Shown: positions 34,007 through 43,862 of the stretch, piece by piece
Position numbering within the stretch: the first letter of the stretch is position 1
How the letters are laid out: each line of letters begins with the position of its first letter
Assembly (NCBI GenBank): GCA_965267425.1
Contig: OZ253959.1
Coordinates: 62,001-126,000 of the forward strand
Direction: 5' to 3'
DNA from: G965267425 sp965267425
Lineage (GTDB): Bacteria > Bacteroidota > Bacteroidia > Flavobacteriales_E > Vicingaceae
Length of the DNA: 64,000 nt
Translations under genes and position numbers: made by a program
Notes under the pieces: generated by a model
The model's database searches: none
The model's input: the letters and a program-made list of their open reading frames with translations, nothing else
Told to the model about the DNA's origin: nothing

Positions 34007-35273
34007 GAGCTAGTTCTTCTTCCGTAGATTCACTGAGCAATTTCTCCAGGAACATCTGAATTTCTTCCACGTATTCCACATAAATATTGCCAGTTCCAGG
34101 ACCATAAAATCCGGTATGGATTTTTCTGATTTTTCCGCTTCTATCAATAAAAATGGATGTAGGATAAGACATCACATGATTTAGCATGGGCAAAGTTTCA
34201 GAAGCATACGCTTTACCTGCTTTACCAGCCAACAGAAAATCATAATTCGCATTAAAAAAATCTTTCATTTTAATCACCTTTTCTTTGTTGGTGTTAAAAT
34301 CTTCAGACTTTTCATAAGCAAGTGCTACAATCTCCAGGCCTTGTTGGTGATACTTTTCGAATAGATCAGCATATAAGAATGTTTCATCGGCACAATTTGG
34401 ACACCAACTTCCCATGATTTGGACAATCACCACCTTATTTTTAAAACGTTCATCTTCCAACGTAACAGAATCGCCATTTAGATCTGGGAAATCAAAAGCC
34501 AACTTATCATATCCATCTTTCAAAAATGTAAGGGAATCCGGATGTGTAAGGGCAAATTCTTCATTCTTGACGCCAGTCCAGGGCTCATGCCAATGATTGC
34601 CAGACCAAAAATCCCCAACAATACCACCATCCTCATTTTTCACAGCCTTAAAAAGGAAAGCATGAGATCCATCAAAACATGAAAGGAATAAGGTATCGTC
34701 ACAAACACAACCTTCTAAAAACCGATAATCACCTGTTTCGGTTAAAAATGTACCAGTTACATCATGTCCTTCTTGATTAAACAACCCAATGGCTTTACAC
34801 ACTTCTTCGGGATTATCTTTATCGTACCCAAAAGTCACTTCCCACTTACCATCAAAATCGGCAACATTGGTTGGGTCCTTTTCTAGAAAACGATATTTTT
34901 TTCCATGCACAGCAGTGAATGGGATCTTGTAATCTTTACCTTTTGAATAATTGTGCCAAAAACCGATGAAACTACTTTCATCTTGAATAAGTCCTTTGAA
35001 TTCCGAATCGAAAAATGGAAGACTTGCAAAAATGGAGTCACCTTCACGTCTTATGTCTCTAATGGTAACCACCTCTTCAGCATTGGTTACCTCAATCATA
35101 TAATCTTTATCAGATTGTGTAAGTGTAAAATTGAAAGGTAGTTTTTGTTGGCCGAGATCAAACTCCATGCGCCATGGACCTTCCTTTAGATCACTTGTTT
35201 GTGTAGATTCCGTAGGAAGATTGCATGCAAAGAATGATAGGACAATCAACGTATACGTGAAAACATTATTCAT
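33996..35273 (-). CDS. TlpA-like thioredoxin-domain lipoprotein
   Basis: This 425-residue protein is exported with a lipoprotein signal (lipobox FFAC, Cys ~17), so it is anchored in the envelope. The C-terminal half (from about 270) is a TlpA/AhpC-type thioredoxin domain with the active CxxC in GSWCPNCADETFLYADL and a cis-Pro region near LNHVMSYPTSIFIDR. The N-terminal ~250 residues form a beta-rich domain related to those on many Bacteroidota redox lipoproteins (DUF4369-like). It probably reduces or isomerises disulfides of periplasmic proteins. It converges on rpiB. Confidence 0.87.
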   Translation of the reverse strand: MNNVFTYTLIVLSFFACNLPTESTQTSDLKEGPWRMEFDLGQQKLPFNFTLTQSDKDYMIEVTNAEEVVTIRDIRREGDSIFASLPFFDSEFKGLIQDESSFIGFWHNYSKGKDYKIPFTAVHGKKYRFLEKDPTNVADFDGKWEVTFGYDKDNPEEVCKAIGLFNQEGHDVTGTFLTETGDYRFLEGCVCDDTLFLSCFDGSHAFLFKAVKNEDGGIVGDFWSGNHWHEPWTGVKNEEFALTHPDSLTFLKDGYDKLAFDFPDLNGDSVTLEDERFKNKVVIVQIMGSWCPNCADETFLYADLFEKYHQQGLEIVALAYEKSEDFNTNKEKVIKMKDFFNANYDFLLAGKAGKAYASETLPMLNHVMSYPTSIFIDRSGKIRKIHTGFYGPGTGNIYVEYVEEIQMFLEKLLSESTEEELALSN

Positions 35274-35376
35274 TAATTAGCTCAAAATTGGATTCAGGCA
35301 CAAAGTAAAGTTTATTTTCTTTAAGGAAGGCGTTTTGACAAAAGGATGCCAGAATATAGCAATTCAAAACTTTTAG

Positions 35377-35384
35377 TAATTTTG
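35377..35384 (+). promoter_or_regulatory. -7 promoter box of tatA
   Basis: TAATTTTG matches TAnnTTTG; the tatA ATG is 19 bases downstream. Confidence 0.5.
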
Positions 35385-35403
35385 ATAAATTAATTTTTCC
35401 ATC

Positions 35404-35586
35404 ATGTTGTTGAGTTTTTTACTTGCCATAGGCCCTTGGCAAATCGTATTGGTTGTAGTGGTTATTTTGTTGCTTTTCGGGGCTCGTAAAATACCTGAAT
35501 TAATGAAAGGAGTTGGCAAAGGAATAAAAGAATTCAAGGATGCCACAAACGATGATGAACAAAAGGATTCAGAAGATAAAAAGTAA
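35404..35586 (+). CDS. tatA: Sec-independent translocase subunit TatA
   Basis: TatA forms the size-variable channel of the twin-arginine pathway that exports folded proteins. The 60-residue protein has the expected layout: one N-terminal transmembrane helix (IGPWQIVLVVVVILLLFG), then ARKIPELMKGVGKGIKEFKDA as the amphipathic helix, and an acidic-basic tail. The hinge glycine is present. gatA begins 23 bases downstream and is likely co-transcribed. No tatC is nearby. Confidence 0.9.
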   Translation: MLLSFLLAIGPWQIVLVVVVILLLFGARKIPELMKGVGKGIKEFKDATNDDEQKDSEDKK

Positions 35587-35609
35587 TCCATCCCTCAAAC
35601 CCTAATTCA

Positions 35610-37037
35610 TTGGAAAAGAACGAATATTTCATTTCCGATCTTCAGGAGGACCTGAAGAAGGGGAAGAAGACTTGCATTGAACATGTGCAAGAGGCCATTG
35701 ATGCAATCAAAAAAGAAGATCAATTCAATGCGTTTCTTGAAGTTTTTGAGGAGTCAGCTATTCAAGATGCTAAGAAAATTGACATCAAAATTTCCTCAGG
35801 AACACAAGGAAGACTGGCGGGAGTTATCGTTGGAATAAAGGATAACATTTGTTACCAAGGCCATAAAGTTTCTGCCTCATCCAAAATTCTCGAAGGATTT
35901 GAAAGTTTGTTTTCTGCAACAGTTGTCGAAAAATTGCAAGCAGAAGATGCCATTATTATCGGTCGACTCAACTGTGATGAGTTTGCCATGGGTAGTTCCA
36001 ATGAAAACTCCGCCTTTGGACCGGTTAAAAATCCATTGGATGTTACAAAGGTTCCCGGAGGATCTTCCGGAGGAGTGACTGCTGCAGTTAGCGCAGGATT
36101 ATGCATGGTAGGGCTGGGTTCGGATACCGGTGGATCCATTAGACAACCCGCATCATTTTGCGGATTATATGGAATGAAGCCCACATATGGAAGAGTGTCA
36201 AGACATGGCTTAATTGCTTATGCTTCTTCATTTGATCAAATTTCGCCGGTAGCAAGAAGTCTTGAAGATTTGGCATTGGTTACCGAAATCATTTCAGGTA
36301 AAGATGATTTTGACAGCACAGCGGTAAATGTTCCTCATGAAAATATAGGCGACATCAAATCCTGGTCAGGTAAAAAGAAAATCGGTGTATTCAAAAGTTA
36401 TATAGAACATGAAGGGCTAGATCAAGAAATCAAAGATTACGTTGAATATACATTGAGAAAGCTGGAAGCGGAAGGTTTTGAAATATGTTATTACGACTTT
36501 GATTATTTGGATCATATGATACCCGCATATTATGTGCTTACCACTGCGGAAGCATCTTCTAACCTAGCGCGTTATGATGGAATACATTTTGGATACCGAA
36601 GTCAAAAAGCGGTAGACCTGGCAACTACTTATGAAGACTCAAGAACAGAAGGGTTTGGCCCAGAAGTGAAACGACGAATTATGTTGGGAACGTACGTGCT
36701 CAGCGCTGGTTACTACGATGCTTATTACTCGAAAGCTCAGAAAGTGAGAAGAAAAATACAGGATAGGGTTAACGAAATTTTGGAAGAGGTTTCATTTTTA
36801 TTACTTCCTACCACTCCTCATACTGCATTTGAATTGGGATCACAGGCGGATGATCCCATAAAAATGTACCTTGAAGATATATTTACAGTACAGTCCAACC
36901 TCAGTGGACATCCGGCAATTAGCCTACCAATGGGTACGCATTCAAATGGACTACCATTCGGAATTCAGTTGGTTGGCAAGAAATTTGATGAAGAAAACAT
37001 GTTTGACTTTTCAAATGAACTACTTCACATGAAGTAG
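35610..37037 (+). CDS. gatA: Glutamyl-tRNA(Gln) amidotransferase subunit A
   Basis: GatA hydrolyses glutamine to feed ammonia to GatB, which converts Glu-tRNA(Gln) to Gln-tRNA(Gln), or Asp-tRNA(Asn) to Asn-tRNA(Asn). The 475-residue amidase-signature enzyme has the Lys-cisSer-Ser triad: Lys in GVIVGIKDNIC, cis-Ser in PGGSSGGVTAAV and Ser in GSDTGGSIRQPASFCG. The GLYGMKPTYGRVSRHGL stretch is diagnostic. The TTG at 35610 is the likely start, 23 bases after tatA. gatB and gatC are not nearby, as is common in Bacteroidota. Confidence 0.95.
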   Translation: MEKNEYFISDLQEDLKKGKKTCIEHVQEAIDAIKKEDQFNAFLEVFEESAIQDAKKIDIKISSGTQGRLAGVIVGIKDNICYQGHKVSASSKILEGFESLFSATVVEKLQAEDAIIIGRLNCDEFAMGSSNENSAFGPVKNPLDVTKVPGGSSGGVTAAVSAGLCMVGLGSDTGGSIRQPASFCGLYGMKPTYGRVSRHGLIAYASSFDQISPVARSLEDLALVTEIISGKDDFDSTAVNVPHENIGDIKSWSGKKKIGVFKSYIEHEGLDQEIKDYVEYTLRKLEAEGFEICYYDFDYLDHMIPAYYVLTTAEASSNLARYDGIHFGYRSQKAVDLATTYEDSRTEGFGPEVKRRIMLGTYVLSAGYYDAYYSKAQKVRRKIQDRVNEILEEVSFLLLPTTPHTAFELGSQADDPIKMYLEDIFTVQSNLSGHPAISLPMGTHSNGLPFGIQLVGKKFDEENMFDFSNELLHMK

Positions 37038-37058
37038 TTCATTAATAAAGGGTTAATT

Positions 37059-38606
37059 ATGAAAATTAAAGGATTGAATAGAAGAAATTTGTGGGTTATG
37101 AAATGGTTTCCTTTTTACTTCGTATTGTTTTTTGGGATAAACAATGGTTATGCTCAGCATTATGTTTCGTGTGAAGAGCACGATGATGCATTCACAGCAA
37201 ACAAACAAGAAATTCCTAATGATTCCTTTCTTATAAGCTTGCGGGCTTCGGACACCTCTTTTGTGAATTGGTATCAGGATGAAATTCGAAATGATATTGC
37301 AACAGTATCAGGAGAAGACACCATTACCCTTTCTTCTTCATTTTTCATATTCAGAGCTTCAGACACACTTGTAAAAGAGCAATTGACAGAATTGGATAGA
37401 TACAGCCCGATTGATTTGCGCTACAATGGTTATGTAAAGGCATTCATTCGCATGTATACCGAAAAAAAACCTGAAGTGTTGGCAAGAAGTATGGCCAGAA
37501 TGCCATATTACGAGCCGCTATTTGTTGAAATGTTGGACAAATATGATTTACCATTAGAGTTGAAATACTTGCCAGTTGTTGAATCTGCATTAGATCCTTT
37601 GGCAAGAAGTCGAGCCGGAGCCCGAGGCCTATGGCAATTCATGTACCGCACCGGTAAAATGTATGGCTTGAATGTGACCTCATATTACGATGAACGTTGT
37701 GATCCCTATTTATCCACAGAAGCGGCTTGCAAATACTTAAAGAAACTACATTCGATTTATGGTGATTGGCTGTTGGTTATAGCTGCTTATAATTGTGGGC
37801 CGGGGAATGTGAACAAAGCCATTCGCAGATCTGGTGGATATCGGGATTATTGGCAAATCAGAAAATGGCTACCCAGAGAAACTCGTGGTTATGTACCGGC
37901 ATTCATTTCTGCTACTTACTTATTTGAACAAGATTTGAAACTGGATTATTATCCGGAGTATGAAAAAATGAATGTTCGAAGAGATACGGTTAAGGTCAAA
38001 CAACCGCTTTATTTCAGTTCGGTTGATAGTATTCTCAACATTGATTTGGAAGAAATTCAATGGATGAATCCGGTTTATAAGTTGGATTATATTCCAGGAG
38101 GAGAGCAAGCGGTTTTGACTTTGCCTGCAAACAAAATGGCTGAGTTTTTCGCGATGGAAGATTCGCTTTATCGGCATACTGAAATACTTCATAGTAAACC
38201 CGACATGCCCACTCCGGTGAAGCGGGCTAAACCAACGGGTGAATTGATGGTCTATGTAGTTCAACCTGGAGATGTGTTGGGATCCATAGCGGAAAACCAT
38301 CATTGTTCCGTTTCTCAAATCAAGGATTGGAATAACATGTGGAGCTCTCGAATTTATCCTGGTCAGCGATTGAAACTTTACCCTGGTAAGAAAGTTGTGG
38401 TTGCCAAAAAAGTTGAAAAACCCAAGTCGGTGCCCGTTAAAGATGAAAACTATGTCTATCACATTGTTCGACCTGGTGACACGTTGTGGGATATTGCTAA
38501 AGAATATGGCTCCGTTGATGTTAAGCAACTTATGCAGCTGAACAGTGACATGAATTACAAAAACCTGAAGCCAGGCGACAAAATCCGGATTTCTAAACGA
38601 GGCTGA
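37059..38606 (+). CDS. Membrane-bound lytic murein transglycosylase with LysM repeats (MltD-like)
   Basis: This exported enzyme of 515 residues cleaves peptidoglycan glycan strands. After a signal peptide (KWFPFYFVLFFGINNGYAQ), a transglycosylase domain holds the catalytic Glu in VVESALDPLARSRAGARGLW, followed by QFMYRTGKMYGL, VIAAYNCGPGNVNKAI and WLPRETRGYVPAF. Two LysM domains close the chain (about 405-450 and 465-512, the latter beginning YHIVRPGDTLWDIAKEYG) and bind glycan. Start at 37059; a second ATG at 37098 also leaves an intact signal peptide. The stop codon overlaps the next start (TGATG). Confidence 0.92.
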   Translation: MKIKGLNRRNLWVMKWFPFYFVLFFGINNGYAQHYVSCEEHDDAFTANKQEIPNDSFLISLRASDTSFVNWYQDEIRNDIATVSGEDTITLSSSFFIFRASDTLVKEQLTELDRYSPIDLRYNGYVKAFIRMYTEKKPEVLARSMARMPYYEPLFVEMLDKYDLPLELKYLPVVESALDPLARSRAGARGLWQFMYRTGKMYGLNVTSYYDERCDPYLSTEAACKYLKKLHSIYGDWLLVIAAYNCGPGNVNKAIRRSGGYRDYWQIRKWLPRETRGYVPAFISATYLFEQDLKLDYYPEYEKMNVRRDTVKVKQPLYFSSVDSILNIDLEEIQWMNPVYKLDYIPGGEQAVLTLPANKMAEFFAMEDSLYRHTEILHSKPDMPTPVKRAKPTGELMVYVVQPGDVLGSIAENHHCSVSQIKDWNNMWSSRIYPGQRLKLYPGKKVVVAKKVEKPKSVPVKDENYVYHIVRPGDTLWDIAKEYGSVDVKQLMQLNSDMNYKNLKPGDKIRISKRG

Positions 38607-39598
38607 TGAAAAGGGCATTATTTTTCATAGTATCTCTTTTCATTCTTACTTTTCTGAGTTGTGATCAAAACAAGAATTACCTCGGATTAGGTCAATCAAA
38701 TGGAAAGAGTGGAGAAGTATTGGTGGTTATTGATTCGTTTCCCTGGAGTGGTGCGGTTGGAGACGAAATAAGGCAAGCCCTGATGACAGAACAGGAAGGA
38801 TTGCCGCAATCCGAGCCCTATTTTCATGTAATGAATGTGCAACACAAATCCTTCAGCAGATTCCTCAATTCCCACAGAAACATCATTTATTATAAGAAAA
38901 ACACAGAGCAAAAGCAGGCAAACCTGAGTTTTAAACGCAATGTTTGGGCAAAAAATCAGGTGGTTGTGAATATCGAAGCGCCATCGGATGAAGATGCTGC
39001 TCAGGAATTGGCCAAATACGTGAATGAAATTCGAGAGCTATTTCGAAATGAAGAGAATGACAGGCTTACTTCGCATTTGAAAAAACAACCACAAGCTTTC
39101 TCAAAGGAAAAATGGCAGCAAAGAGGATATAAAGTCATTCTGCCGGATGTGTTTAAAGTGGCAAAGGAATCGGAAAAGGTTATCTGGTTCAGAAGAGATC
39201 AACAGATCGGAGAGCACACCGTTACTCAAGGAGTACTGGTTTATGATATTCCTGCGAATAGCAATTTGGCTTCCATCAAATGGTTGGTTGATAATCGCGA
39301 TTCCGTTACACAAGCATTTGTGAATGGCCCTTCAGACAGCTACATGAAGGTTTATCGGGAATATCAACCCGTATATCGTTTATTGGCCAAAGACAATGCT
39401 GACCTTCATGAATTCAGGGGTTTATGGAATATGGAAGGCGCTTTTATGGGTGGACCTTTTGTCAACTACGCACTTTTTGACGAAAAGAACAATAGATATA
39501 TCTGTGCCGACGTTTTTGTATTTGCACCTAAGTTTGACAAGCGTGAATACTTGCGAGAATTGGAGGCCATTGGACAAAGCTTAACGCTTCTCCCGTAA
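38606..39598 (+). CDS. DUF4837 family lipoprotein
   Basis: This 330-residue lipoprotein (lipobox LSCD, Cys ~19) belongs to DUF4837, a family found across Bacteroidota. Characteristic stretches are GKSGEVLVVIDSFPWSGAVG, then RQALMTEQEGLPQSEP, and RGLWNMEGAFMGGPFVNYAL near the C-terminus. Its start overlaps the transglycosylase stop by one base, so the pair is translationally coupled and acts in the envelope. Function is unknown; the coupling suggests a partner role in cell-wall turnover. Confidence 0.8.
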   Translation: MKRALFFIVSLFILTFLSCDQNKNYLGLGQSNGKSGEVLVVIDSFPWSGAVGDEIRQALMTEQEGLPQSEPYFHVMNVQHKSFSRFLNSHRNIIYYKKNTEQKQANLSFKRNVWAKNQVVVNIEAPSDEDAAQELAKYVNEIRELFRNEENDRLTSHLKKQPQAFSKEKWQQRGYKVILPDVFKVAKESEKVIWFRRDQQIGEHTVTQGVLVYDIPANSNLASIKWLVDNRDSVTQAFVNGPSDSYMKVYREYQPVYRLLAKDNADLHEFRGLWNMEGAFMGGPFVNYALFDEKNNRYICADVFVFAPKFDKREYLRELEAIGQSLTLLP

Positions 39599-39657
39599 AG
39601 TCATCAGGCAATTAGTAAAATGGCGTCGAAATTGTTCCTAAATTTACGTAAGACGTT

Positions 39658-42600
39658 ATGGCCGAATCACATTACAAAAATCTGATATCCAGAATAGATG
39701 GTTTTATCAAGAGATATTACCGGAATGCGCTCATTAAGGGTAGTTTATTTTTTCTTGGGATACTGATTGTAAATGTTGTCTTGTTTACAACATTGGAATA
39801 CCTGTTTCACTTTGGAACATATTTACGGGCGGCATTGTTTTACACTTTTTTGCTGTTTGTTTTTGGGGCGCTTTACTACTACGTGCTCAACCCATCCCTC
39901 AAACTATTTAAGTTGCGAAACGGAATTACCTATAAGCAGGCATCTGTGATGATCGGTGATCATTTTGAGGAAGTGAAGGACAAACTCCTGAATGTGATTT
40001 TACTGAATGAACAAGCAAGTTCCAGAGAAAACAAAGCCATTTCAGATTTAATATCCGCTGGGATCGAGCAGAAAGCATTTGCACTTGACGCAGTACCCTT
40101 TAAAAGAGTCATTGATTTTAAGAAGAACAAAAAATACCTCAAGTTTTTGTTAGCGCCTCTTGTTATTCTGTTGCTCATGAGCTTGACAGTTCCTGATGTT
40201 CTATCAGATGGCTCTAAAAGATTGGTGGCTTATAATAGTGAGTTTGTTCGGGAGTGGCCATACGCCATGACCATAGAAAATGAATCACTGGAAGCCATTA
40301 AAAGCGAGAATTTTGATCTAAAAGTCAAAGTTGAGGGCGACGAAATTCCAGAATCCATTGACGTGGTAATTGGCGATCAGATCATCAACATGGGAAAAAA
40401 GGGAAAAAGAAATTACGTCCACACTTTTCGGCATGTCAATGAAAACATAGAATTCAAATTGCGCAGCCCGGATTTCGAGACACAGACTTTCGAGATCAGT
40501 GTTTTTTCGCAACCTAAATTATTGGATTTAGGCATTTCGTTAGAATATCCATCCTATATAGGGCAGGTGCAGGACGTGCGTAAAAACTCTGGAGATTTAA
40601 TTGTTCCGGAAGGCACAAAAATTTGGTGGAATTTACAAACGTCTGACGTTGATGATGTCCTCTTTTCGTTTGATGGAAAAGAGGAAGCGTCGGCCTCAAG
40701 AGAAGGCACCAGTTTGTTTAAGCACAATTTGGTGGCCAGAAAAACTCAAGATTATTACATCAGAGCAACCAATGAATTCTTTTCGGAAGACACCTTGTTT
40801 TATCGGCTGGTGGTACAGCCGGATCAATTCCCTGAAATATTTGTGGCTGCAAAAACAGACACTCTTTTTACAGCTGCTTTTTTTAGTGGTTCTGTTTCAG
40901 ATGATTATGGTCTCTCTTCCCTTCAGTTTCATTATCGCATTAGTTCCGATACAGCCAATGTATTTCGTCATGAGAAGTTGGAACTAGCATCCAATGTGAC
41001 CTCCTTTGATTTCAATCATTTTTTGGACATGAAATCACTGCAACTATCAGCAGGTCAGACCATTGAGTACTATTTTTCCACTTCAGATAACGATGTGGTG
41101 AATGGACGTAAAACAGCTAAAACATCCATAGCAAAAATCACCCTTCCCAAGCTTGAGGAGATCCGAGAAATGACGGATAATAAATCAGAAGATCTCAAGA
41201 AGGACATGAAAGAAGCAATGGACAAGGCAAAAGAGTTGAAAGAAGAATTGGATGAATGGCGAAAGAGCAATGTAGATAAGAACCAAAAAAACTGGGAAGA
41301 TTCCAGAAAAATGGAGGACATCATTGAGCAACACAATGAGTTGCAAAAGCAAGTACAGTCGATTGAAGAAGAGATTAAGAAAAACAATGAGTTCAAGAGT
41401 AATTATTCAAAACCCAATGAAGATCTGCTGCGCAAACAAGAACAACTGGAGGACTTGATGCAAAATTTGATGAACGAAGAGATGAAAGAGTTGCTGGAGG
41501 AGATGGAGAAATTGTTAAATGAGATGGATTTGAACGAGATGAACAAACTCATTGACGAAATGAAGATCAGTGAAGAAGATTTAGAAAAGGAACTCGATAG
41601 GTCTCTGGAGTTATACAAGCAGTTGGAATTTGAGATAAAGTTGGATGAAACAAAACAAGAGCTGGATGAATTGATCGAATCGCAAGAAGAGTTGACAGAG
41701 AAAATGGACGATAAGATGAGCCAGGAAGAGCGTGAGCAGTTGTCAGAAGAGCAAAAAGAAATCAACGAGAAGTTTGAAGACATCCGAGAACAAATGGATG
41801 ATTTGGAGAAGAAGAATAATGAAATGGAGCAGCCCAACAAAATGCCAGACACTCAGGAACAACAGGAAGAAATTGAGAAGAACTTAGAAGAGAGTTTGGA
41901 AAAGTTAAACCAGAAAAAAGATAAGAAGTCAAAGGAGATGCAGGAAGATGCCAAAGATGGCATGCAACAATTATCTCAACAGCTGCAGCAGATGCAAATG
42001 GAAATGCAAAGTGCGGAGATGGAAGACATGGAAAGCCTGCGAAGAATTTTAGAGAATTTGATTCAGTTGTCATTTGACGAAGAAGAATTGTTTGCGGAAT
42101 TGGAGAAGATCAATGTCAAGGATCGCCGGTACCTGGATCTTGTTCAGGAGCAAAAGAGAATTCGGGACGATTTGGTAATGGTTGAGGATTCGTTATTTGC
42201 ACTGAGCAAGCGAGTTGTGCAGATAGAATCATTTGTCAACAAGGAAATTTCTTCCATAAACGACAACATTGATCAGGCGTTGAAAAAGATGAATGACAGA
42301 AAAGTTGGGGAAAGCGTAAGCCGACAGCGTTATGTGATGACATCCATGAACAATTTGGCTTTGTTATTGGACGAGGCCTTACAACAAATGCAAGAGCAGA
42401 TGGCACAACAGATGCAAAACAGCAGTTGTAAAAAACCAGGAAGCCAGGGAAAACCAAAACCTGGTTCTATGAAAAGCATGCAGCAGCAATTGAATGAGCA
42501 GCTCAAGCAAATGAAGCAGCAGATGGAAAAAGGAAAGAAGCCAGGTGAGAAAGGCAAGCAAGGTTCGGGAGGAAAAGAGTTGGTGGAGATGGCGGCAAAG

Positions 42601-42984
42601 CAAGCTAAGATTAGGGAAGAGTTGAGAAAGATGGCGGAAGAAATGGGAGACGGAGATGCTAAAAAAATGAATGATGTATCGGAGATGATGGAAAAAACAG
42701 AAGAGGATATTGTGAACCGAAACATTACAAGGGAAACCTTGATGCGGCAGGAAGAAATTTTAACGCGCTTATTGGAGGCAGAAAATGCGGACAGGGAACG
42801 AGAGATGGAACAGAAACGAGAATCAGTTGAAGGAAAAGATTTGGAAAAACGTAACCTTTCGGATTATTCGGAGTATTATAGAGTCAAAAGTGAAGAGATT
42901 GAATACCTGCAAACTATAGATCCTAAGTACAGCGGGTTTTACAAAGCCAAGATTTCTTCCTTTTTTAAACAATTGACGGAATGA
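39658..42984 (+). CDS. DUF4175 family large membrane protein with long coiled coil
   Basis: This 1108-residue protein has three N-terminal transmembrane helices (about 25-50, 55-78, 165-185) and a beta-rich middle (200-500). A very long Glu/Lys/Met/Gln coiled coil runs from 505 to about 1060 with segments such as EEMEKLLNEMDLNEMNKLID. The DUF4175 family is known from Bacteroidota and alpha-proteobacteria, with unknown function. It is the first gene of the ATPase-ybeY-mnmG group and its stop overlaps the next ATG by four bases. The coiled coil is prone to false-positive frames on the opposite strand. Confidence 0.82.
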   Translation: MAESHYKNLISRIDGFIKRYYRNALIKGSLFFLGILIVNVVLFTTLEYLFHFGTYLRAALFYTFLLFVFGALYYYVLNPSLKLFKLRNGITYKQASVMIGDHFEEVKDKLLNVILLNEQASSRENKAISDLISAGIEQKAFALDAVPFKRVIDFKKNKKYLKFLLAPLVILLLMSLTVPDVLSDGSKRLVAYNSEFVREWPYAMTIENESLEAIKSENFDLKVKVEGDEIPESIDVVIGDQIINMGKKGKRNYVHTFRHVNENIEFKLRSPDFETQTFEISVFSQPKLLDLGISLEYPSYIGQVQDVRKNSGDLIVPEGTKIWWNLQTSDVDDVLFSFDGKEEASASREGTSLFKHNLVARKTQDYYIRATNEFFSEDTLFYRLVVQPDQFPEIFVAAKTDTLFTAAFFSGSVSDDYGLSSLQFHYRISSDTANVFRHEKLELASNVTSFDFNHFLDMKSLQLSAGQTIEYYFSTSDNDVVNGRKTAKTSIAKITLPKLEEIREMTDNKSEDLKKDMKEAMDKAKELKEELDEWRKSNVDKNQKNWEDSRKMEDIIEQHNELQKQVQSIEEEIKKNNEFKSNYSKPNEDLLRKQEQLEDLMQNLMNEEMKELLEEMEKLLNEMDLNEMNKLIDEMKISEEDLEKELDRSLELYKQLEFEIKLDETKQELDELIESQEELTEKMDDKMSQEEREQLSEEQKEINEKFEDIREQMDDLEKKNNEMEQPNKMPDTQEQQEEIEKNLEESLEKLNQKKDKKSKEMQEDAKDGMQQLSQQLQQMQMEMQSAEMEDMESLRRILENLIQLSFDEEELFAELEKINVKDRRYLDLVQEQKRIRDDLVMVEDSLFALSKRVVQIESFVNKEISSINDNIDQALKKMNDRKVGESVSRQRYVMTSMNNLALLLDEALQQMQEQMAQQMQNSSCKKPGSQGKPKPGSMKSMQQQLNEQLKQMKQQMEKGKKPGEKGKQGSGGKELVEMAAKQAKIREELRKMAEEMGDGDAKKMNDVSEMMEKTEEDIVNRNITRETLMRQEEILTRLLEAENADREREMEQKRESVEGKDLEKRNLSDYSEYYRVKSEEIEYLQTIDPKYSGFYKAKISSFFKQLTE

Positions 42985-43403
42985 CTGTATCGCCACAGCA
43001 AACAGAGAGTTTACAATTGACCTCTAAAATTGAGAATTTGATGGAGGTTGAGGGTTTTATTAATCGCATTTTTGAATACAGTGAAATCAGTGAAGAGTAT
43101 TATGGCAATATGTTGGTAGCGGTTACCGAAGCGGTAAATAATGCTATGAAACATGGCAATAAATTAGACGACTCCAAACTGGTTAAAGTAGATTATGATT
43201 ACGGAGACAATCTACTCACTTTCAAAGTCACTGATGAAGGGATTGGTTTTGAATTTGACAACCTACCAGATCCTACCGCTCCGGAAAACATTGAAAAGCC
43301 ACATGGTCGTGGGGTTTTCTTAATGAAAAACCTGGCAGACGAAGTGGAATTTCATGAAAACGGAACGGTTGTAGAGCTGCGATTTGATTTGAGTCCCAAC
43401 TAA
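42981..43403 (+). CDS. Anti-sigma-factor-like ATP-binding protein (HATPase_c)
   Basis: This 140-residue single-domain GHKL ATPase resembles RsbW/SpoIIAB-type serine kinases. The N box is VAVTEAVNNAMKHGNK, the G1 box DEGIGFEFDNLPDP, and the G2 box HGRGVFLMKNLADEVEF. In Bacilli such proteins phosphorylate an antagonist and bind a sigma factor; whether this one does is not known. It overlaps the DUF4175 gene by 4 bases (ATGA) and is 2 bases ahead of ybeY, an arrangement conserved in Bacteroidota, so its partner may be DUF4175 or a distant anti-anti-sigma. Confidence 0.85.
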   Translation: MTVSPQQTESLQLTSKIENLMEVEGFINRIFEYSEISEEYYGNMLVAVTEAVNNAMKHGNKLDDSKLVKVDYDYGDNLLTFKVTDEGIGFEFDNLPDPTAPENIEKPHGRGVFLMKNLADEVEFHENGTVVELRFDLSPN

Positions 43404-43405
43404 TC

Positions 43406-43831
43406 ATGTCTTATCATCTTAGTTTTCACACTCAGGATATTGAATTTAAACTTCCTGACGAGCGTGTAATATCCCAAACCGTAGAAAAGTTAATTTCCAC
43501 TGAGGACTTTACCCCGGGAGAAATTGTGGTTGTGTTCATGTCTGATGATGGATTATTGGAGATGAACCGCAAATTTCTTGATCATGATTATTACACAGAC
43601 ATCATTACGTTTAATCATAATGAGGAGAAAATCATCAATGGGGAGTTGTATATCAGTGTGGATCGTGTGAAAGAAAATGCCAAAGAATTTAAAGAGAATT
43701 TTGAGCGGGAAATAAAAAGGGTAATCTACCATGGGGTGCTTCATTTAGTAGGCTACAATGATCATACAGATGAGGAGAAAAAGGAAATGAGAGCGCGCGA
43801 AGAATTTTATCTAAATTTGCAATCGAATTGA
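43406..43831 (+). CDS. ybeY: rRNA maturation endoribonuclease
   Basis: YbeY is a metal-dependent RNase needed for 16S rRNA 3' maturation and ribosome quality control. The signature HGVLHLVGYNDHTDEEKKEM supplies the three zinc-binding histidines at HxxxHxxxxxH. The preceding DIITFNHNEEKIINGELYIS is also canonical. The 141-residue length is normal. It lies 2 bases after the ATPase gene and is followed by the parS-like site and mnmG. Confidence 0.95.
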   Translation: MSYHLSFHTQDIEFKLPDERVISQTVEKLISTEDFTPGEIVVVFMSDDGLLEMNRKFLDHDYYTDIITFNHNEEKIINGELYISVDRVKENAKEFKENFEREIKRVIYHGVLHLVGYNDHTDEEKKEMRAREEFYLNLQSN

Positions 43832-43837
43832 ATTTAA

Positions 43838-43853
43838 CGTTCCACGTGGAACA
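43838..43853. other. parS-like palindrome upstream of mnmG
   Basis: CGTTCCACGTGGAACA differs from the ParB-binding consensus TGTTNCACGTGAAACA at two positions and carries a perfect 14-base core palindrome, GTTCCACGTGGAAC. It lies between ybeY and mnmG and would be a nucleation site for ParB on the origin region. Confidence 0.7.
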
Positions 43854-43862
43854 ATTGAAAAG

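Noticed and set aside
41403..41852. Ser-rich 149-codon frame opposite the DUF4175 coiled coil
   Set aside because: It mirrors the Glu/Lys-rich repeats of the real gene; such antisense frames are expected artefacts.
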